This document shows, one piece after another, positions 47,833 to 57,497 of a stretch of 64,000 nt of DNA. The number at the start of each line of letters is the position of its first letter. Position 1 is the stretch's first letter. The DNA is from an uncultured Clostridia bacterium (lineage in GTDB: Bacteria > Bacillota > Clostridia > Christensenellales > Aristaeellaceae): positions 1 through 64,000 of the forward strand of contig CANQEW010000005.1 of assembly GCA_947596085.1 (NCBI GenBank), written 5' to 3'. The notes under the pieces are model-generated. The model was given only the letters and a program-made list of their open reading frames with translations. It searched no databases and was not told where the DNA came from. The translations under genes and the position numbers were made by a program.

Positions 47833-50401
47833 GCCAGTTCGCCCCCATGCTCACATCCGCGCGCAGCGGCACGTCGAGCGCAATCACGCCCTCCATGCAC
47901 TCCCGTAGCAGCGAAGCGGCCTCGTCCGCCTCGGCCTCGGGGGCCTCCAGGATCAGTTCGTCGTGCACCTGCAGGATCAGCTTCGCCTCCAGCCCGCGCC
48001 TGCGCAGCTCCTCGTCCACGCGAATCATCGCCAGCTTGATGATGTCCGCCGCCGTGCCCTGAATGGGGCTGTTCATGGCGCAGCGCTCGCCGAAGGAGCG
48101 CAGATTGTAGTTGCCGCTGAGCATCTCCGGAATGTAGCGCCTGCGGCCCATCAGCGTCAGCGCGTAGCCCCGCTCCCGGGCCTCCTTCACGGAGCTGTCC
48201 ATGTACGCCTTCACGCCCGGATAGCGGGCGAAGTAGCGCGCGATGAAGTCCTTCGCCTCGGCGCGGCTGACGCCGATGTTCTTCGCCAGCGCGAAGTCCG
48301 ATATGCCGTAAACGATGCCGAAGTTCACCGCTTTGCACGCCGAGCGCATCTGGTGCGTCACCGCCTCGAGCGGCACGCCGTAGACCTCCGCCGCCGTGCG
48401 GGCGTGAATGTCCTCGCCGGCGTTGAAGGCGGCGATCATCGTCTCGTCCCCGGCGATGTGCGCCAGCACGCGCAGCTCAATCTGGGAGTAGTCCGCGTCC
48501 ACCAGCACGCAGCCGGGCCGGGCGATGAACGCGCCGCGAATCTCCCGCCCGATCTCCGTGCGCACCGGAATGTTCTGCAGGTTCGGCTCGTTGGAGCTCA
48601 ACCGCCCGGTGGCCGTGGCGACCTGATCGAAGCGCGTATGCACCCGCCCCCGCTCGTCGCGCAGCTGAATCAGCGAGTCGATGTAGGTGGAACGCAGCTT
48701 CTGATACTTGCGGTACTCCAGAATCTTCCCGCAGATGGGGTACTTCTCCGCCAGCCCTTCCAGCACCTCGGCGTTGGTGGAGTAGCCCCGGTGGTTCTTC
48801 TTCTGGGCCGGGATGCCCATGCGCTCGAAGAGCACCTCCGCGAGCTGCTTGGGCGAGTTCAGGTTGAACTGGCCGCCCGCCTCCTCGTAGATCTCCCGGG
48901 AGAGGCGGACGATCTCCGCGTCGAAGTCCAGCCCCAGCGCGCGCAGCTCGTCCGCGTCCACCAGGAAGCCCTCCCGCTCCATATCCCGGAGCACGAAGGC
49001 CAGCGGCGTCTCCACATCCCGGAAGATCCGCTCCACGTCCTGCACGCGCATCAGCTCCCGCTGCCGCTCCGCCAGCGCGTGCAGCGCGCGGGCGGGGCAC
49101 TGCGCGAAGCCTTCGATACCTTCTTCCCCGCAGAGCGCCTCCGCCTCGAAGGAATTCCGCTGGGGATTGAGCACGTAGGCCGCCAGCATCACGTCGAAGG
49201 CCCGGTCCCGAAGCGGGGTCACGTCCGCGGGCAGCGCCTTGACGTTCCAGAGCTCCACCCGCTCGAAGCACTCGAACAGGCCCGCCGCGGCGGCGAGCGC
49301 CTCCTCGGCCTCGATGCCCGCGCTCAACAGATCGCCGCCGAGGGGCACGCGCAGGCTCGCGCCCTCCGTCGCCAGCGTGAAGTCCGCGCCCAGGTGCAGC
49401 GCGATCCACGCGCCGCCGGGCAGCTCCGCGCAGCGCGCGCGCAGCGCCTCCAGGCTCGTCAGCTCCTCCACCTTCACCCGGGAAACCGGATTGTGCACCA
49501 CCGGCAGCGCCTCCGCAGCCGCGTCCGGCGACAGCGCGCGCACCGTCTCGTACAGCTTCTTGGCCGCGACGTTCATGCCCAGCTCCTTCAAGCGGGGCAC
49601 GCCCCGGATCAGCCTGCCGAGCTTCCAGTTCTCAAAATCCGCCTCCATAGGCGCGGCGCGCACGATCTCCGCCAGCTTCCGGCTCATGCGCGCCTGCTCC
49701 GCGCCGCCGAGCAGCCGCTCGCGCAGCTTGCCCTTCTCCCCCGCGTCCGCGCCGGCCAGCACGCCCTCGAGGCTGCCATAGGTCTGGATCAGCCGCAGCG
49801 CCGTCTTTTCGCCCACGCCCGCCACGCCGGGGATGTTATCCGAAGTATCGCCCATCAGCGACTTCACGTCAATCAGCTGTTCGGGCGACACGCCATAGTG
49901 CTCGCGCACGTAGTCCGGCGTGACCAGGCAGGTGTCGCTGATGCCCTTGCGGGTATAGAGTATGGAGGTGTTCTCCCCGGCGAGCTGGAACGAATCCCGG
50001 TCGCCCGTGACGAGCAGCACCGGCCGCCCCTCGGCCTCGCAGCGCTTGGAGACGGTGCCGAGAATGTCGTCGGCCTCGTAGCCGGGGCACTCGAGAATCG
50101 GAATCTCCATGCACGCGATCAGCTCGCGGATGATGGGATCCTGCGCGCGCAGATCGTCGGGCATGGGCTTGCGGGTGGCCTTGTAGCCGTCGAAAATCTC
50201 CTTTCGGAAGGTGGGCTCATGCATATCGAAGGCGACGGCCAGTCCGTCGGGCCGCTCGTCGGCGATGACTTTGAACAGCATCATCATGAAGCCGTGCACC
50301 GCGTTGGTGGGCGTGCCGTCCGGCGCGCTCATCGGCGCCTGCAGCGCATGATAGGCGCGGTACATCAGGCTGTATCCGTCCAGCAGAACCAGGCTTCCCA
50401 T
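47819..50401 (-). CDS. polA: DNA polymerase I
   Basis: 860 residues. The N-terminal 5'-nuclease domain (1-290; DGYSLMYRAYHAL, GYEADDILGT, GDRDSFQL, SLMGDTSDNIPGVAGVGEKTA) is followed by a degenerate 3'-5' exonuclease domain (about 310-460) in which I find no DxE metal motif, so proofreading is probably absent, as in Bacillus/Thermus Pol I. The polymerase domain has motif A DADYSQIELR (about 634), motif B (KAVNFGIVYG) and motif C QVHDELI (about 812). It repairs DNA and processes Okazaki fragments. ATG 50401 has GGGGGG upstream, and the -10 TATAAT is 36 bases before it. Confidence 0.96.
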   Translation of the reverse strand: MGSLVLLDGYSLMYRAYHALQAPMSAPDGTPTNAVHGFMMMLFKVIADERPDGLAVAFDMHEPTFRKEIFDGYKATRKPMPDDLRAQDPIIRELIACMEIPILECPGYEADDILGTVSKRCEAEGRPVLLVTGDRDSFQLAGENTSILYTRKGISDTCLVTPDYVREHYGVSPEQLIDVKSLMGDTSDNIPGVAGVGEKTALRLIQTYGSLEGVLAGADAGEKGKLRERLLGGAEQARMSRKLAEIVRAAPMEADFENWKLGRLIRGVPRLKELGMNVAAKKLYETVRALSPDAAAEALPVVHNPVSRVKVEELTSLEALRARCAELPGGAWIALHLGADFTLATEGASLRVPLGGDLLSAGIEAEEALAAAAGLFECFERVELWNVKALPADVTPLRDRAFDVMLAAYVLNPQRNSFEAEALCGEEGIEGFAQCPARALHALAERQRELMRVQDVERIFRDVETPLAFVLRDMEREGFLVDADELRALGLDFDAEIVRLSREIYEEAGGQFNLNSPKQLAEVLFERMGIPAQKKNHRGYSTNAEVLEGLAEKYPICGKILEYRKYQKLRSTYIDSLIQLRDERGRVHTRFDQVATATGRLSSNEPNLQNIPVRTEIGREIRGAFIARPGCVLVDADYSQIELRVLAHIAGDETMIAAFNAGEDIHARTAAEVYGVPLEAVTHQMRSACKAVNFGIVYGISDFALAKNIGVSRAEAKDFIARYFARYPGVKAYMDSSVKEARERGYALTLMGRRRYIPEMLSGNYNLRSFGERCAMNSPIQGTAADIIKLAMIRVDEELRRRGLEAKLILQVHDELILEAPEAEADEAASLLRECMEGVIALDVPLRADVSMGANWRECK

Positions 50402-50436
50402 CGAAAGGCCCCCCTTTTTGAGCACAATCCCATTGT

Positions 50437-50465
50437 ATTATACCAAAATGCGTGACAAATAGCAA
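50437..50465 (-). promoter_or_regulatory. Sigma-A promoter of the polA operon
   Basis: Minus strand TTGCTA (50465-50460), a 17-base spacer and TATAAT (50442-50437). The plus-strand stretch from here to 50850 (about 385 bases) contains no gene, repeat or motif I can support. Confidence 0.65.
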
Positions 50466-50850
50466 ACGCTCTATGGAAACCCTTTGTGAAAAAACTTGCC
50501 GCGGCGAAATCATCTGCCGAACGCCGCGCAATATCGACAGGGCAATCGCTCACGGCGATCGCGTTCTCACTTTTGCGATCCATGCCAGAGTTTCACAAAT
50601 CCAAAGCCAGGGGTTCTGCGAACATATTCTAAAATGTACTTTCATTTCGCCTGCGCCCGGGCGTTTGGGCGGCCGCGCGGGCAGCGGGTTCATCGGGCGA
50701 AAAACTCAATGCTTTCGTCTATACCTTCCCAGCCAGAAGCGGATCTGAGAAGATAACAGATGTGTCCGATTCTCCTTTCCGTTTCTTCATCCCGCTTTTC
50801 GATATGGGATGCAATCCCGCAATCTCGCACGGATTTAACAATGCGCACGC

Positions 50851-50879
50851 TTGACAGGACGCTCTGTTACGGATATAAT
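50851..50879 (+). promoter_or_regulatory. Consensus sigma-A promoter of the T-box operon
   Basis: TTGACA (50851-50856), a 17-base spacer and TATAAT (50874-50879). Start expected near 50886. Confidence 0.85.
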
Positions 50880-50885
50880 AATTCT

Positions 50886-51203
50886 TAATTCGAGCGTTTG
50901 TATCCGAATATATTTCGGAAAACGAAAAGGCGACGACCGGGAAGTAGTAATTCGGCGCTTCCGCGGCTTTCAGAGAGCCCCGTGGCTGGAAAGGGGCAGC
51001 CGCTGCCGGGTGAATTCATCCCGCAGGCCTCCCGCTGAAGGCGGACGAAATCCGCTGCGTAGGCGCAGACGGCCGCTCCCCGTTATCGGAGCGGGGCGGA
51101 GCGCAGGCTTCGTCCGACGAGGTTCGGATTTTGGTCCGAACGAATTCGAGGTGGTACCGCGTAACTTACGCCCTCGGCACGGCTGTGCGTGCCGAGGGCG
51201 TTT
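50886..51203 (+). ncRNA. T-box riboswitch, specifier UUC (phenylalanine)
   Basis: The conserved T-box AGGTGGTACCGCG is at 51149-51161. The terminator CGCCCTCGGCACG/CGTGCCGAGGGCG (51169-51200) has 13 perfect pairs and a T-rich tail. Stem I shows CGGGA-AGTA on the 5' side (about 50938-50947) and GTGAA-TTC-A-TCCCG on the 3' side (51010-51023), the usual frame around the specifier codon, with the AGAGAGCC and TGGCTGGAAA elements between. The specifier is therefore TTC (51015-51017), phenylalanine. Uncharged tRNA-Phe would let the downstream ABC transporter genes be transcribed. The class is certain; the codon assignment rests on pattern alignment. Confidence 0.88.
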
Positions 51204-51264
51204 GTGCTTTCAGGGAGTTCGAAATCTTTTCCCCGAAGGCAAATTATTCAAGGAGGAATTATCC

Positions 51265-52215
51265 ATGAAAAAGATCCTGTCCGTACTGATCGCTCTCATG
51301 CTCGTGCTGTCCGTCGCCGCGATGGCCGAGGAGCAGACCTACAACATCGGCATCTGCCAGCTGGTGCAGCATCCCGCGCTGGACCTCGCCACCCAGGGCT
51401 TCAAGGACGCAATCGCCGAGAAGCTGGGCGACGCCGCCGTCATCGACGAGCAGAACGCCTCCGGCGATTCCGCCATGTGCACCACCATCATCAACACCTT
51501 CGTCTCCAATGACGTCGACCTGATCATGGCCAACGCCACCGCCCCGCTGCAGGCCGCGCAGGCTGCCACCGACACTATCCCGGTGCTGGGCACCTCCATC
51601 ACCGACTACGGCAGCGCGCTGGGCATTGACGACTGGACCGGCACCACCGGCATCAACATCTCCGGCACCACGGACCTCGCGCCGCTGGACGGCCAGGCCG
51701 CGATGATCCAGGAGCTGTTCCCGGACGCCAAGAACGTGGGCCTGATCTACTGCTCCGCCGAGGCGAACTCCATCTATCAGATCACTGTGATCAAGGGCTA
51801 CCTCGAGGAGATGGGCTACACCTGCACCGAGTACGCCTTCACTGACTCCAACGACGTGTCCTCCGTCGTGCAGAACGCCTGCGACGGCAGCGACGTACTC
51901 TACGTGCCCACCGATAACACCGCCGCTTCCTGCACCGAAGCCATCCGCAACGTGGTTGAGCCCGCGGGCAAGCCCGTGGTCGCCGGCGAGGAAGGCATCT
52001 GCTCCGGCTGCGGCGTCGCCACGCTGACCATCAGCTACTACGACATCGGCTACGCCACTGGCGAAATGGCCTATGAGATCCTGGTCAACGGCGCGGACGT
52101 GTCCACCATGCCGGTGCAGCCCGCCCCGCAGTTCACCAAGAAGTACAACGCCGAGATGTGCGAGGCGCTGGGCATCACCATCCCCGAGGGCTACGAGCCT
52201 ATCGAGGCCGCTTAA
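51265..52215 (+). CDS. ABC transporter substrate-binding protein, TrpX type
   Basis: 316 residues. A signal peptide (cleavage near VAAMAEE) lacks a lipobox. The mature protein is of the ABC_sub_bind family, a two-lobe periplasmic-binding fold: YNIGICQLVQHPALD (about 25-39), QNASGDSAM, TTDLAPLDGQ, VVAGEEGICSGCGVATL. Relatives (TrpX) belong to aromatic amino-acid importers in Firmicutes. ATG 51265 has AAGGAGG (51250-51256); the open frame upstream runs through the T-box RNA. The Phe-specifier T-box in front argues that this transporter brings in phenylalanine or its precursors. Confidence 0.88.
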   Translation: MKKILSVLIALMLVLSVAAMAEEQTYNIGICQLVQHPALDLATQGFKDAIAEKLGDAAVIDEQNASGDSAMCTTIINTFVSNDVDLIMANATAPLQAAQAATDTIPVLGTSITDYGSALGIDDWTGTTGINISGTTDLAPLDGQAAMIQELFPDAKNVGLIYCSAEANSIYQITVIKGYLEEMGYTCTEYAFTDSNDVSSVVQNACDGSDVLYVPTDNTAASCTEAIRNVVEPAGKPVVAGEEGICSGCGVATLTISYYDIGYATGEMAYEILVNGADVSTMPVQPAPQFTKKYNAEMCEALGITIPEGYEPIEAA

Positions 52216-52289
52216 TCCGACCGAACCGAAGAGAGCAGTGGTTCGCCCACTGTTCTCTTCGCTTATTCTGAAAGTTGGGGGAAAGTGCA

Positions 52290-53210
52290 TTGAATCTCTC
52301 TACTCTGTTCAACGCCATGCCCGGCGCGATCGCCCAGGGGCTGATCTGGGGCATCATGGCCATCGGCGTGTACATCACCTACCGGGTGCTGGATTACGCC
52401 GATCTGACCGTCGACGGCACGATGGCCACCGGCGGCGCGGTGTGCATCATGTTGATGATGAACGGCGTGAACGTCTGGATCGCGCTGTTGTGCTCCATAC
52501 TGGCGGGCATGCTGGCGGGCCTCGCCACGGGTATCTTCCACACTGCCATGGGCATCCCGCCCATACTGGCGGGCATACTGACCCAGCTCTCGCTCTACTC
52601 CATCAACCTGACGATCATGCAAGGCAAGGCCAACCAGGCCGTCAGCGTGACCAAGTTCAACCTGATCGTGAGCTCCCGCTACGTGCGCGAACTCTCGCTG
52701 AACAACCCGATCTTCATCTCGCTGATCTTTACAGCGGTGCTGATCGCGGTGCTGTACTGGTTCTTCGGCCGCGAGATGGGCGCCGCGTTGCGCGCCACCG
52801 GCGCGAACGAGGCCATGTCCCGGGCACAGGGCATCAACACCAACTTCTGCAAGATTCTGGGCCTAATGCTCTCCAACGGCACCGTGGCGCTGGCTTCGGC
52901 GCTGTTCTCCCACTATCAGGGCTTCGTGGACGTGAACATGGGCCGCGGCGCGATCGTCATCGGCCTGGCCGCGGTCATCATCAGCCAGGTGATCTTCGGC
53001 CGCTTCTTCCGCAACTTCGCGCTGAAGCTGGCGGGCGTGTCGCTGGGCGCGGTGATCTACTACATCGTGATCCAGATCGTGCTCTGGCTGGGCCTGGACA
53101 CGAACCTGCTCAAGCTGCTGTCCGCGCTGATCGTGGCGGTGTTCCTCGCCATCCCCTTCTGGAAGAGCAAGCTCAACAGTATGCGGAAGGGAGGCGTGCC
53201 CCGTGCTTGA
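52290..53210 (+). CDS. ABC transporter permease, TrpY type
   Basis: 306 residues with about eight membrane helices, of the branched-chain/ribose-like permease superfamily. It has ITYRVLDYADLTVDGTMATGGA (in two blocks, about 29-50), the motif of the permeases paired with ABC_sub_bind proteins, and the cytosolic coupling loop GAALRATGANEAMSRAQGI near 165-183. The likely start is TTG 52290, with GGGGGAAA seven bases upstream; an alternative TTG is at 52275. The stop overlaps the ATPase start by eight bases. Confidence 0.88.
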   Translation: MNLSTLFNAMPGAIAQGLIWGIMAIGVYITYRVLDYADLTVDGTMATGGAVCIMLMMNGVNVWIALLCSILAGMLAGLATGIFHTAMGIPPILAGILTQLSLYSINLTIMQGKANQAVSVTKFNLIVSSRYVRELSLNNPIFISLIFTAVLIAVLYWFFGREMGAALRATGANEAMSRAQGINTNFCKILGLMLSNGTVALASALFSHYQGFVDVNMGRGAIVIGLAAVIISQVIFGRFFRNFALKLAGVSLGAVIYYIVIQIVLWLGLDTNLLKLLSALIVAVFLAIPFWKSKLNSMRKGGVPRA

Positions 53211-53997
53211 CATCACCAATCTGCGCAAGACCTTCAACGCGCGCACGGTAAACGAAAAGGTCGCCCTCGCGGGCGTGAACCTGCATCTGGACGACGGCGA
53301 CTTCGTGACCGTCATCGGCGGCAACGGCGCGGGCAAGTCTACCACGCTGAACGCCATCGCGGGCGTGTGGCCCGTGGATTCCGGCAAGATCGTGATCGAC
53401 GGAACCGACGTCACCAATCTGTCCGAGCACAAGCGCGCCTTCCTGTTAGGCCGCGTGTTCCAGGACCCCATGACCGGCACCGCCGCCTCCATGCAAATTG
53501 AGGAGAATCTCGCTCTCGCCGCGCGCCGCGGCCAGCCGCGCACGCTGCGGCCGGGCATCACCCGCGCCGAGCGCGAAGGCTATCGCGAGAAGCTCAGGAT
53601 GCTGGGCCTCGGCCTGGAGGACCGCATGACCACGAAAGTGGGCCTGCTCTCCGGCGGCCAGCGCCAGGCGCTGACTCTGCTGATGGCGACGCTCAAGCAG
53701 CCCAAGATGCTGCTGCTGGACGAACACACCGCCGCCCTCGACCCGCGCACCGCGGCCAAGGTGCTCGAAATCTCCCGGCAGATCATCGAGGAAAACCACC
53801 TGATGACCATGATGGTGACCCACAACATGCGCGACGCCATCGCCTATGGCAATCGACTGATCATGATGCACGAGGGCCGCATCATACTGGATATCCGCGG
53901 CGAGGAAAAGAAGAATCTGACCGTGGAAGCGCTGCTGGAGCAGTTCGCCCGGGTCAGCGGCGACGAGTTCGTCAACGACCGCGCGCTGTTGAGCTGA
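53203..53997 (+). CDS. ABC transporter ATPase, TrpZ type
   Basis: 264 residues with one ATPase domain starting from a GTG. Walker A GGNGAGKST (about 39-47), Q-loop FQDPMTGT, signature LSGGQRQ and Walker B MLLLDEHTAALD. The His in DEHTAALD in place of DEPT is characteristic of the ATPases that go with ABC_sub_bind transporters. It completes the importer with the two preceding genes, and its stop shares a base with the next start. Confidence 0.9.
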   Translation: MLDITNLRKTFNARTVNEKVALAGVNLHLDDGDFVTVIGGNGAGKSTTLNAIAGVWPVDSGKIVIDGTDVTNLSEHKRAFLLGRVFQDPMTGTAASMQIEENLALAARRGQPRTLRPGITRAEREGYREKLRMLGLGLEDRMTTKVGLLSGGQRQALTLLMATLKQPKMLLLDEHTAALDPRTAAKVLEISRQIIEENHLMTMMVTHNMRDAIAYGNRLIMMHEGRIILDIRGEEKKNLTVEALLEQFARVSGDEFVNDRALLS

Positions 53998-54614
53998 TGC
54001 GGACGAACAATTACGAAATTGCGAAGGATCAGGCGCGCAAGCTGTTCCTCAACTGGGACCAGGCGCGCATGATCGAGCGCTGCAAGCTGAACGCCGACGG
54101 GGAGTATCTCTACCTCCCCTTCCTTGGTCAGCCCTTCCGCATCGTTCGCGCGACCGGCGCGGCCGAAAATCTGGCGACCGGCGCGGAGGCGAACTTCGAA
54201 GAGGCGCTATCGATCTACGACTACCTCTGCCGCGAGCTGCCCCCGCCGGGCATGGCCGGACAGTGGAAGCCGGTGGGCGCGCTGCGCGGCGCGGGCCAGA
54301 CCAGCCCCAGCGCAGGCGACTTCCATCAGCGGTACGCGGAGCGCTTTCAGCAGCGCCTGCCCGCGCTGCGCAGGGCGCTGGCGGAGCTGGGCGGCCCCTT
54401 CCCCGTGGGCGACGTTGCCTGCCGGTTCCCCGTGTTCGACGGCTTTGACGCGGTGTTTCAGTTCTGGGAGGGCGACGAGGAATTTCCGCCCTCGGCACGC
54501 TTCCTCTGGGACGACAATACGCCCGACTACCTGAAATTCGAAACTACCTTTTATGTGATGGGCTGCTTTCTGGAGCTCCTGGAGCGCAGAATCGCTGAAA
54601 TCGACGCGGACTGA
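53997..54614 (+). CDS. DUF3786-family protein
   Basis: 205 residues, soluble. The N-terminus NYEIAKDQARKLFLNWDQARMIERC and the GEYLYLPFLGQPFRI segment (about 31-45) match the DUF3786 family, found in anaerobes and often near corrinoid or metal-enzyme genes; its function is unknown. The start codon shares a base with the stop of the ATPase gene (TGATG), so it is in the same operon as the T-box transporter. Whether it has anything to do with transport is unclear. Family confidence is moderate. Confidence 0.7.
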   Translation: MRTNNYEIAKDQARKLFLNWDQARMIERCKLNADGEYLYLPFLGQPFRIVRATGAAENLATGAEANFEEALSIYDYLCRELPPPGMAGQWKPVGALRGAGQTSPSAGDFHQRYAERFQQRLPALRRALAELGGPFPVGDVACRFPVFDGFDAVFQFWEGDEEFPPSARFLWDDNTPDYLKFETTFYVMGCFLELLERRIAEIDAD

Positions 54615-54623
54615 AAAAAACAA

Positions 54624-54653
54624 TTGAACAAATCTCCCGCCTTATGGTATAAT
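54624..54653 (+). promoter_or_regulatory. Sigma-A promoter of the FGGY kinase gene
   Basis: TTGAAC (54624-54629), an 18-base spacer and TATAAT (54648-54653). Confidence 0.75.
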
Positions 54654-54691
54654 GTTACCAGCAATAACTGTAAGGCAGGAGGTTTTTTCTT

Positions 54692-56269
54692 ATGGGTATG
54701 AATTTTCAAAAGGCTGTGCTGGGCATCGAGTTTGGCTCCACCCGCATCAAGGCCGTACTGATCGACGAGAACCACGTGCCGGTGGCCTCCGGCGCGCACG
54801 ACTGGGAGAACCAGCTGGTGGACGGCGTGTGGACTTACAGCCTGGACGCGATCTGGGACGGCCTGCGCGACTGCTACGCCGACCTCAAGCGCGACGTAAA
54901 GGAGAAGTTCGGCGCGACGCTTACGACGATCGGCGCGATCGGCTTCAGCGCCATGATGCACGGCTACATGGCTTTCGACGCGAAAGGGACGCTGCTCGCG
55001 CCCTTCCGCACCTGGCGCAACACCATCACCGGCCCCGCCGCCGCGGAGTTGACGAAGCTTTTCAATTACAACATCCCCCAGCGCTGGAGCATCTCCCACC
55101 TGTACCAAGCCATCCTCAACGGCGAGGATCACGTGAAGGACATCGCCTTCTTCACAACGCTGGCGGGCTACATCCACTGGCAGCTCACCGGCAGGAAGGC
55201 GCTGGGCATCGGCGACGCTTCCGGCATGCTGCCCATCGACCCTGAGACCAAGGCCTTCTATCCGGAGATGATTGAGAAGTTCGACGCGCTGGTCGCGCCG
55301 AAGGGCTATCCCTGGAAGCTGGGCGCGATCCTGCCCGAGGTGCTCTGCGCGGGCGAGGACGCGGGCAAGCTGACCGCCGAGGGCGCGAAGCTGCTCGATC
55401 CCGACGGCGACCTGCAGCCCGGCATTCCGCTCTGCCCGCCCGAGGGCGACGCGGGTACCGGCATGACCGCCACCAACTCCATCGCCAAGCGCACCGGCAA
55501 CATCTCGGCGGGCACCTCGGTATTCGCGATGATCGTGCTGGAAAAGGCGCTCAAGAACGTGCACGAGGAGATCGACCTGGTCACCACCCCCACCGGCAGC
55601 CTGGTGGCGATGGTACACTGCAACAACTGCACCTCCGACCTGAACGCCTGGGCGGGCGTGTTCCGGGAGTTCGCCGACGCCATCGGCGCGAAGATCGACG
55701 CGAACACGCTCTACGGCAGCATCTTAAACAGCGCGCTGACCGCTGACCCCGACTGCGGCGGCGTGATGACCTACGGTTACTTCTCCGGCGAGCACGTGAC
55801 CGGCTTTGAGGAGGGCCGCCCGCTGATGGTGCGCATGCCCGACGCCCGGTTCACGCTGGGCAACTTCGCCCGCGCCGTGGTGTTCTCTGCGCTGGGCGCG
55901 ATCAAGATCGGCATGAACATCCTCGACGCCGAGGGCGTGAAGGTGGACCGCATGACCGGCCACGGCGGCCTGTACAAGACCCCCGTCGTGGGCCAGAAGC
56001 TCACCGCCGCCTGCTTCAATGCCCCCGTCACCGTGATGGAGACCGCCGGCGAGGGCGGCGCCTGGGGCATCGCGCTGCTGGCCGAGTACATGCTCAACAA
56101 AGCTGAAGGCGAGACGCTGGACGACTATCTGAACAATAAGGTGTTCGCGGGCATGAAGAGCAGCGTGCTCGAGCCCGACGCGAAGGACGTCGCGGGCTTC
56201 AACAAGTTCATGGAGCGTTACGTGGCCGCCCTGCCCGCCGAGCGTGCCGCCGTGGAAACCATGAAGTAA
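54692..56269 (+). CDS. FGGY-family carbohydrate kinase
   Basis: 525 residues with two actin-like domains. The N-terminal phosphate motif [14 protein letters not shown] is at about 12-25. The catalytic-region [20 protein letters not shown] is near 91-110. The C-terminal FGGY-type nucleotide-binding loop ([20 protein letters not shown], about 420-440) includes the GGG-like turn. FGGY kinases phosphorylate sugars or polyols (xylulose, ribulose, glycerol, others). The ribose-type ABC importer encoded from 57686 would supply a pentose-like substrate, but no isomerase or epimerase gene is adjacent, so the substrate stays open. RBS GCAGGAGG precedes the ATG; its own promoter and terminator make it one unit. 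Confidence 0.85.
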   Translation: MGMNFQKAVLGIEFGSTRIKAVLIDENHVPVASGAHDWENQLVDGVWTYSLDAIWDGLRDCYADLKRDVKEKFGATLTTIGAIGFSAMMHGYMAFDAKGTLLAPFRTWRNTITGPAAAELTKLFNYNIPQRWSISHLYQAILNGEDHVKDIAFFTTLAGYIHWQLTGRKALGIGDASGMLPIDPETKAFYPEMIEKFDALVAPKGYPWKLGAILPEVLCAGEDAGKLTAEGAKLLDPDGDLQPGIPLCPPEGDAGTGMTATNSIAKRTGNISAGTSVFAMIVLEKALKNVHEEIDLVTTPTGSLVAMVHCNNCTSDLNAWAGVFREFADAIGAKIDANTLYGSILNSALTADPDCGGVMTYGYFSGEHVTGFEEGRPLMVRMPDARFTLGNFARAVVFSALGAIKIGMNILDAEGVKVDRMTGHGGLYKTPVVGQKLTAACFNAPVTVMETAGEGGAWGIALLAEYMLNKAEGETLDDYLNNKVFAGMKSSVLEPDAKDVAGFNKFMERYVAALPAERAAVETMK

Positions 56270-56301
56270 TCGCAAGCCAATCGAGAAAATATCGTCTGAA
56301 A

Positions 56302-56326
56302 GGGGCCCGTCCTCGCGGCGGGCCCC
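56302..56326 (+). terminator. Terminator after the FGGY kinase gene
   Basis: GGGGCCCG (56302-56309) pairs with CGGGCCCC (56319-56326), followed by GCATCGCTTTT. Confidence 0.75.
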
Positions 56327-56353
56327 GCATCGCTTTTAAAAGGAGTTTTCGCC

Positions 56354-57121
56354 ATGTCCACCGCCGCCAGAGTCGTCAACTACATCGTGCTCGCACTGGG
56401 AATCGCCATGATCGGCTACTACCTCGCGCTGGGCTTCGCCGTGCGCTTCGGTCAGTCGATGCAGTTTCTCTGGCTGTTGGGAGGGCTGCTGTGCGTCGCG
56501 CGCTTCGCCTTCTGGCGCTGGGCGGATCGCGCGGGGCGGCTCCCGTCGTCGCCGCTGCTGCTGCCGCTGCGCGTCGCGCTGCTGGCGGCGGTGCTGTTCT
56601 TTTTGGCCGCGGAGGTGCTGATCCTGCTGCCCGGCCTGCGCGAGGCCCCGGCGGGACTCGACTACATCGTGGTGCTCGGCGCGCGGGTCAACGGCACGGT
56701 CCCCAGCGGCGCGCTGCGCAACCGCACGGACGCGGCGCGGGACTACCTGGAGGCCAATCCGAACACCCTCGCCGTGCTCTCCGGCGGACGGGGCGCGGGC
56801 GAGGACATCACGGAGGCGCGGTGCATGTTTGATCGCCTGACCGCCGCGGGCGTCGACCCGGCGCGGCTGATCCTGGAGGAGCGCTCCACGGACACCGCGG
56901 AGAACCTGCGTTTCAGCCGGGAATTTGTTCCGGCGGAGGCCAGCGTCGGGTTGGTCACCAACAACTTCCACATCTGCCGCGCGCTGGGACTGGCCAAGAA
57001 CCTCGGCTGGCACGTGGAAGCCGTTCCGGTGTTCACAACGGCCATTTCGTTTCCCCACTACATGATGCGCGAGTTCATCGGCGTGTTCTACGAGCTCCTG
57101 CGGGGCAATATGAAAATCTAA
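56354..57121 (+). CDS. YdcF/SanA-like DUF218 membrane protein
   Basis: 255 residues. Three membrane helices (about 8-28, 37-52, 68-92) precede an extracytoplasmic or cytosolic DUF218 domain: YIVVLGARVNGTVPSGALRNRTDAA (in two blocks, about 103-127), LSGGRGAGEDITEA, ILEERSTDTAENLRFS and LVTNNFHICRALGLAKN. The domain occurs in SanA/YdcF proteins linked to envelope integrity and vancomycin tolerance; biochemical activity is unsettled. RBS AAAGGAG precedes the ATG. It may be read through from the kinase gene despite the terminator in between. Confidence 0.82.
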   Translation: MSTAARVVNYIVLALGIAMIGYYLALGFAVRFGQSMQFLWLLGGLLCVARFAFWRWADRAGRLPSSPLLLPLRVALLAAVLFFLAAEVLILLPGLREAPAGLDYIVVLGARVNGTVPSGALRNRTDAARDYLEANPNTLAVLSGGRGAGEDITEARCMFDRLTAAGVDPARLILEERSTDTAENLRFSREFVPAEASVGLVTNNFHICRALGLAKNLGWHVEAVPVFTTAISFPHYMMREFIGVFYELLRGNMKI

Positions 57122-57349
57122 TCCATAAGCGCCTTGGGTTGAGATGCGACGCGCACGAGTTTTCTTGAAGCCCGCGTAGGTCGATTCATTGCTCGGCGCG
57201 TTGGACGATCATTTTTTCAATAGGAGCGGCATTGGATGAGATAAATCATTCGAAAAAGAAAAAACTTTTCGCTCCACGTTCATTTGCGGAGCGTGAAATG
57301 AATCGCCGCATTTTTGCGCCGCAGAATCAGTCATTTCGCGACAGAATTT

Positions 57350-57360
57350 AAGGAGGTGAT
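57350..57360 (+). other. Isolated perfect Shine-Dalgarno-like sequence in an AT-rich stretch
   Basis: AAGGAGGTGAT matches the complement of the 16S rRNA 3' end at all 11 bases. No good start codon follows at proper spacing. The 57122-57685 gap is noticeably more AT-rich than its surroundings from about 57220 to 57530. An open frame of 70 codons (57314-57526) runs through it, but has no family resemblance and I do not call it a gene. The right end is the promoter and leader of the sugar transporter. Confidence 0.35.
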
Positions 57361-57497
57361 AAACTCAAATCCAAAGCCGTACCTGTTGAAATGTTCCAAT
57401 TTATTATCGTCATTTTTTATTCTTGTGCGGGATGGCAAAAAAATGCCGCCGCCAATTATTATTCTTGGGAAACAATCAAAAAAAGTGATCTCAAGTA

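Noticed and set aside
50452-50748. 98-codon open frame between polA and the T-box
   Set aside because: It starts inside the polA promoter, has no ribosome site and no similarity to known proteins; composition looks random.
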